Assembly (NCBI GenBank): GCA_016212735.1
Contig: JACRDZ010000149.1
Span: 1 to 6,816 of the forward strand
Origin: Candidatus Firestoneibacteriota bacterium
GTDB taxonomy: Bacteria > JACRDZ01
Direction of reading: 5' to 3'
DNA: 6,816 nucleotides
Below, piece after piece: positions 5,321 to 6,816 of this stretch (position 1 is its first letter; the number at the start of each line of letters is the position of its first letter). A model generated the notes under the pieces. The model had not been told where the DNA came from, did not search any database, and saw only the letters and a list, made by a program, of their open reading frames with translations. The position numbers were made by a program, and so were the translations under genes.

Positions 5321-6097
5321 ATGCGAATCCCTATTATTGCAGGTAACTGGAAAATGTTTAAAAAACAGAGTGAAGCAAAAGAATTAGTGCAGCAAATATT
5401 TAATTCTTTAAAAGAAATAAAAGGAGTTAAAATAATAGTAATTCCTCCTTTTACATCACTCAACATAGTTCAAAGTATAATAAAAAATTCTAGTATTAAA
5501 CTTGGAGCACAAAATATGCATTGGAAAAACGAGGGAGCTTATACAGGTGAAATTTCACCTGTAATGCTTAGAGAAGCAGGATGTGAATTTGTTATTATAG
5601 GTCATTCAGAACGGAGGCAGTATTTTAACGAAACAGATGAAACAGTTAATAAAAAAATTAAATCTGCTCTTGAATCAGGATTAAAACCTATTTTTTGCAT
5701 TGGGGAACATCTGTCCCAAAGAGAAGAAGGTAAGCATGAAGAAATCGTTAAAAAACAGATTGAAGAAGGACTGGCAGGGATAAACAATGATCAGATAAAA
5801 AATATTACAATTGCTTACGAACCAGTTTGGGCTATAGGTACAGGAAAAACTGCTACTCCGGAAATTGCAAATGCAATGCATAAGTTTATTAGAAATAAAA
5901 TAGCAGGACTTTTCATCTCAGATATTGCAGAAAATATAATAATACTCTATGGCGGAAGTGTAAAACCTGAAAATACATCTTCACTTATGAATGAAAAAGA
6001 TATAGATGGCGCATTAGTGGGAGGGGCAAGTTTAGATGGAGAATCATTTACTAATATTATAAAATCCTGTGCAATTGCATTTAAGTTTTATCAATAA
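5321..6097 (+). CDS. tpiA: Triosephosphate isomerase
   Basis: 258 residues, the normal length for a full bacterial TIM barrel. It interconverts dihydroxyacetone phosphate and glyceraldehyde 3-phosphate in cytoplasmic glycolysis and gluconeogenesis. All active-site elements are present: AGNWKM (N9, K11), the electrophilic His in IIGHSERR (H95), the catalytic base in AYEPVWAIGTGK (E167), the flexible loop 6 (171-178), and the phosphate-binding GGS (211-213) and GG (234-235). The N-terminus MRIPIIAGNWKM is that of the family. ATG at 5321 has GGAG (5311-5314) 6 nt upstream. The gene is divergent from the small membrane-protein gene with about 590 bp between them, and has no operon partner upstream. 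The sensor-kinase gene begins 102 bp downstream with no clear terminator between, so read-through is possible. Identity is certain. Confidence 0.98.
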   Translation: MRIPIIAGNWKMFKKQSEAKELVQQIFNSLKEIKGVKIIVIPPFTSLNIVQSIIKNSSIKLGAQNMHWKNEGAYTGEISPVMLREAGCEFVIIGHSERRQYFNETDETVNKKIKSALESGLKPIFCIGEHLSQREEGKHEEIVKKQIEEGLAGINNDQIKNITIAYEPVWAIGTGKTATPEIANAMHKFIRNKIAGLFISDIAENIIILYGGSVKPENTSSLMNEKDIDGALVGGASLDGESFTNIIKSCAIAFKFYQ

Positions 6098-6199
6098 GAT
6101 GCCGATAAATTTTAGAGGACTTTTGCGTAATTTTGCTTATTTGAGTTAAGTTTAAAATAGAAAAACTTTAACTTCATTTATAAAGTAAAGGAAATATTT
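6098..6199 (+). other. Gap between tpiA and the sensor kinase
   Basis: The only structure is an imperfect A-T hairpin, GTTAAGTTT (6145-6153) against AAACTTTAAC (6163-6172) with one bulge. It has no following U-run and would be a weak terminator at best. No sigma54 element or convincing sigma70 promoter is visible. The kinase may be transcribed from the tpiA promoter. Confidence 0.35.
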
Positions 6200-6816
6200 G
6201 TGAAGAGTAATTCAGAAAATAATGAAAACTATATAATACTCGAAAGCATAAAATGGATATTAAGACTTCGCTGGGGAATTCTGACAGTTTTAATTCTCCT
6301 GTTTTTAGGTTTACAAAAAGAACTGCAAAGTTTTTTAATTCTTAGTTTTATTGCAATTGCTTTAATTACTTCTATTTCCTTATTTCTTCTTCCAATGTTA
6401 AAAATGCAGAAAAAAAATCTGCAATTCTTTTTCTTTTTTCAGCTTATAGTTGATATTTCCCTTTTTTCTTTAAGTCTTAAATATTGTGTCAATTTTCAAA
6501 ATATATTTTCTCTTATTTATCTTCTCCCCATAGTTATTTCTTCTCTGGTAATTTCTGTAAATATGGGATTAGCAATAGCTTCAGTCAGCAGTCTTATGTG
6601 TATATATATAATTACTCTATCAACTCCTACCTTAACTTCTTACCAGGTGACAGATATAGTTTTTAAATTGATTTTTTTCCATCTTGTAGCTTTCCTCTCT
6701 TCTTTTTTAAATGATATTAATATGAAACATAAAGTAGGTATTTTAGTTGATAAAAACAAAAAAGTTAAAGATGAACTGGGAGAAGCACAAAAACATATTA
6801 TTGAAAGTAAAAAAGA
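6200..6816 (+). CDS. Membrane sensor histidine kinase, PilS/NtrB-like, N-terminal part only
   Basis: 205 codons are visible before the right edge. The start is GTG at 6200-6202, 6 nt after AAAGGAA (6187-6193). The frame has a stop at 6158-6160 and no ATG before residue 66, which would lose two helices, so GTG is well supported. After a short polar N-terminus and ESIKWILRLRWG come six helices (about 25-39, 43-65, 75-95, 102-120, 121-140 and 153-172) with very short loops. A charged helix, about 173-205, with DKNKKVKDELGEAQKHIIESKK-type coiled-coil composition leads towards where a PAS or dimerisation domain would be. This layout matches the input module of PilS-type kinases that phosphorylate NtrC-family regulators. 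The H-box and ATPase domains are outside the window, so kinase identity is inferred from topology and motif resemblance. Its likely partner is the regulator at 3000-4352. Confidence 0.65.
   Translation, partial: MKSNSENNENYIILESIKWILRLRWGILTVLILLFLGLQKELQSFLILSFIAIALITSISLFLLPMLKMQKKNLQFFFFFQLIVDISLFSLSLKYCVNFQNIFSLIYLLPIVISSLVISVNMGLAIASVSSLMCIYIITLSTPTLTSYQVTDIVFKLIFFHLVAFLSSFLNDINMKHKVGILVDKNKKVKDELGEAQKHIIESKK

Noticed and set aside
5209..5466. Open frame on the minus strand across the tpiA start
   Set aside because: It runs through the inverted-repeat leader and antisense to conserved tpiA codons, with no credible ribosome site or protein features.
6070..6079. TGCAATTGCA palindrome near the end of tpiA
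   Set aside because: It lacks the 3-bp spacer of the operator motif and lies in coding sequence, with no RpoN-type promoter before the downstream kinase.
6111..6140. GG and TTGC strings before the sensor kinase that suggest a sigma54 promoter
   Set aside because: The spacing between GG (6117-6118) and the following GC pairs is 6 or 16 bp, not the required 10 bp.
6484..6666. Plus-strand open frame within the sensor-kinase region
   Set aside because: It is out of frame with the GTG-initiated membrane protein, which has continuous six-helix character and a good ribosome site.

Overview
The window is very AT-rich (by eye roughly 30% GC or less) and gene-dense, with Shine-Dalgarno sites in front of most genes and both TTG and GTG starts in use. 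The LptF/LptG pair points to a diderm (Gram-negative) bacterium with an LPS-type outer membrane. The sigma54 activator and a matching sigma54-type promoter imply an RpoN-containing organism. I cannot name the lineage. The clear SD motifs argue against a typical Bacteroidetes member; an AT-rich candidate phylum of the FCB type would fit, but that is only a guess.

Left part, all on the minus strand and read right to left: lptF (1644-2756, TTG start), lptG (545-1630), then an exported alpha/beta hydrolase that runs off the left edge (1-527). The gaps are 13 and 17 nt, so these three look like one operon. Before lptF lies a 243-bp gap (2757-2999) with a possible promoter and a low-complexity repeat patch. 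Upstream of that gap is an NtrC-family sigma54-dependent response regulator (3000-4352).

Centre: a 73-residue, two-helix membrane protein of unknown function (4510-4731, minus) is followed by two hairpins, the second with a U-run. In front of it is what I consider the most interesting part of the window. There is a well-matched sigma54 (-24/-12) promoter at 4787-4802, a perfect match to the IHF consensus at 4821-4833, an A-tract inverted repeat at 4839-4867, and three copies of a 13-bp palindrome TGCAA-N3-TTGCA at 4890-4902, 5013-5025 and 5026-5038. This has the architecture of an enhancer-dependent promoter. The economical reading is that the neighbouring response regulator binds the palindromes and switches on the small membrane protein.

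Right part, plus strand: tpiA (triosephosphate isomerase, 5321-6097) has a leader containing three back-to-back inverted repeats. After a 102-bp gap comes the N-terminal half of a six-helix PilS/NtrB-like sensor kinase (6200-6816, GTG start), cut by the right edge. Such kinases normally partner NtrC-family regulators, so it is a candidate partner for the regulator at 3000-4352. If so, the two-component pair is split around its presumed target and an unrelated glycolytic gene.
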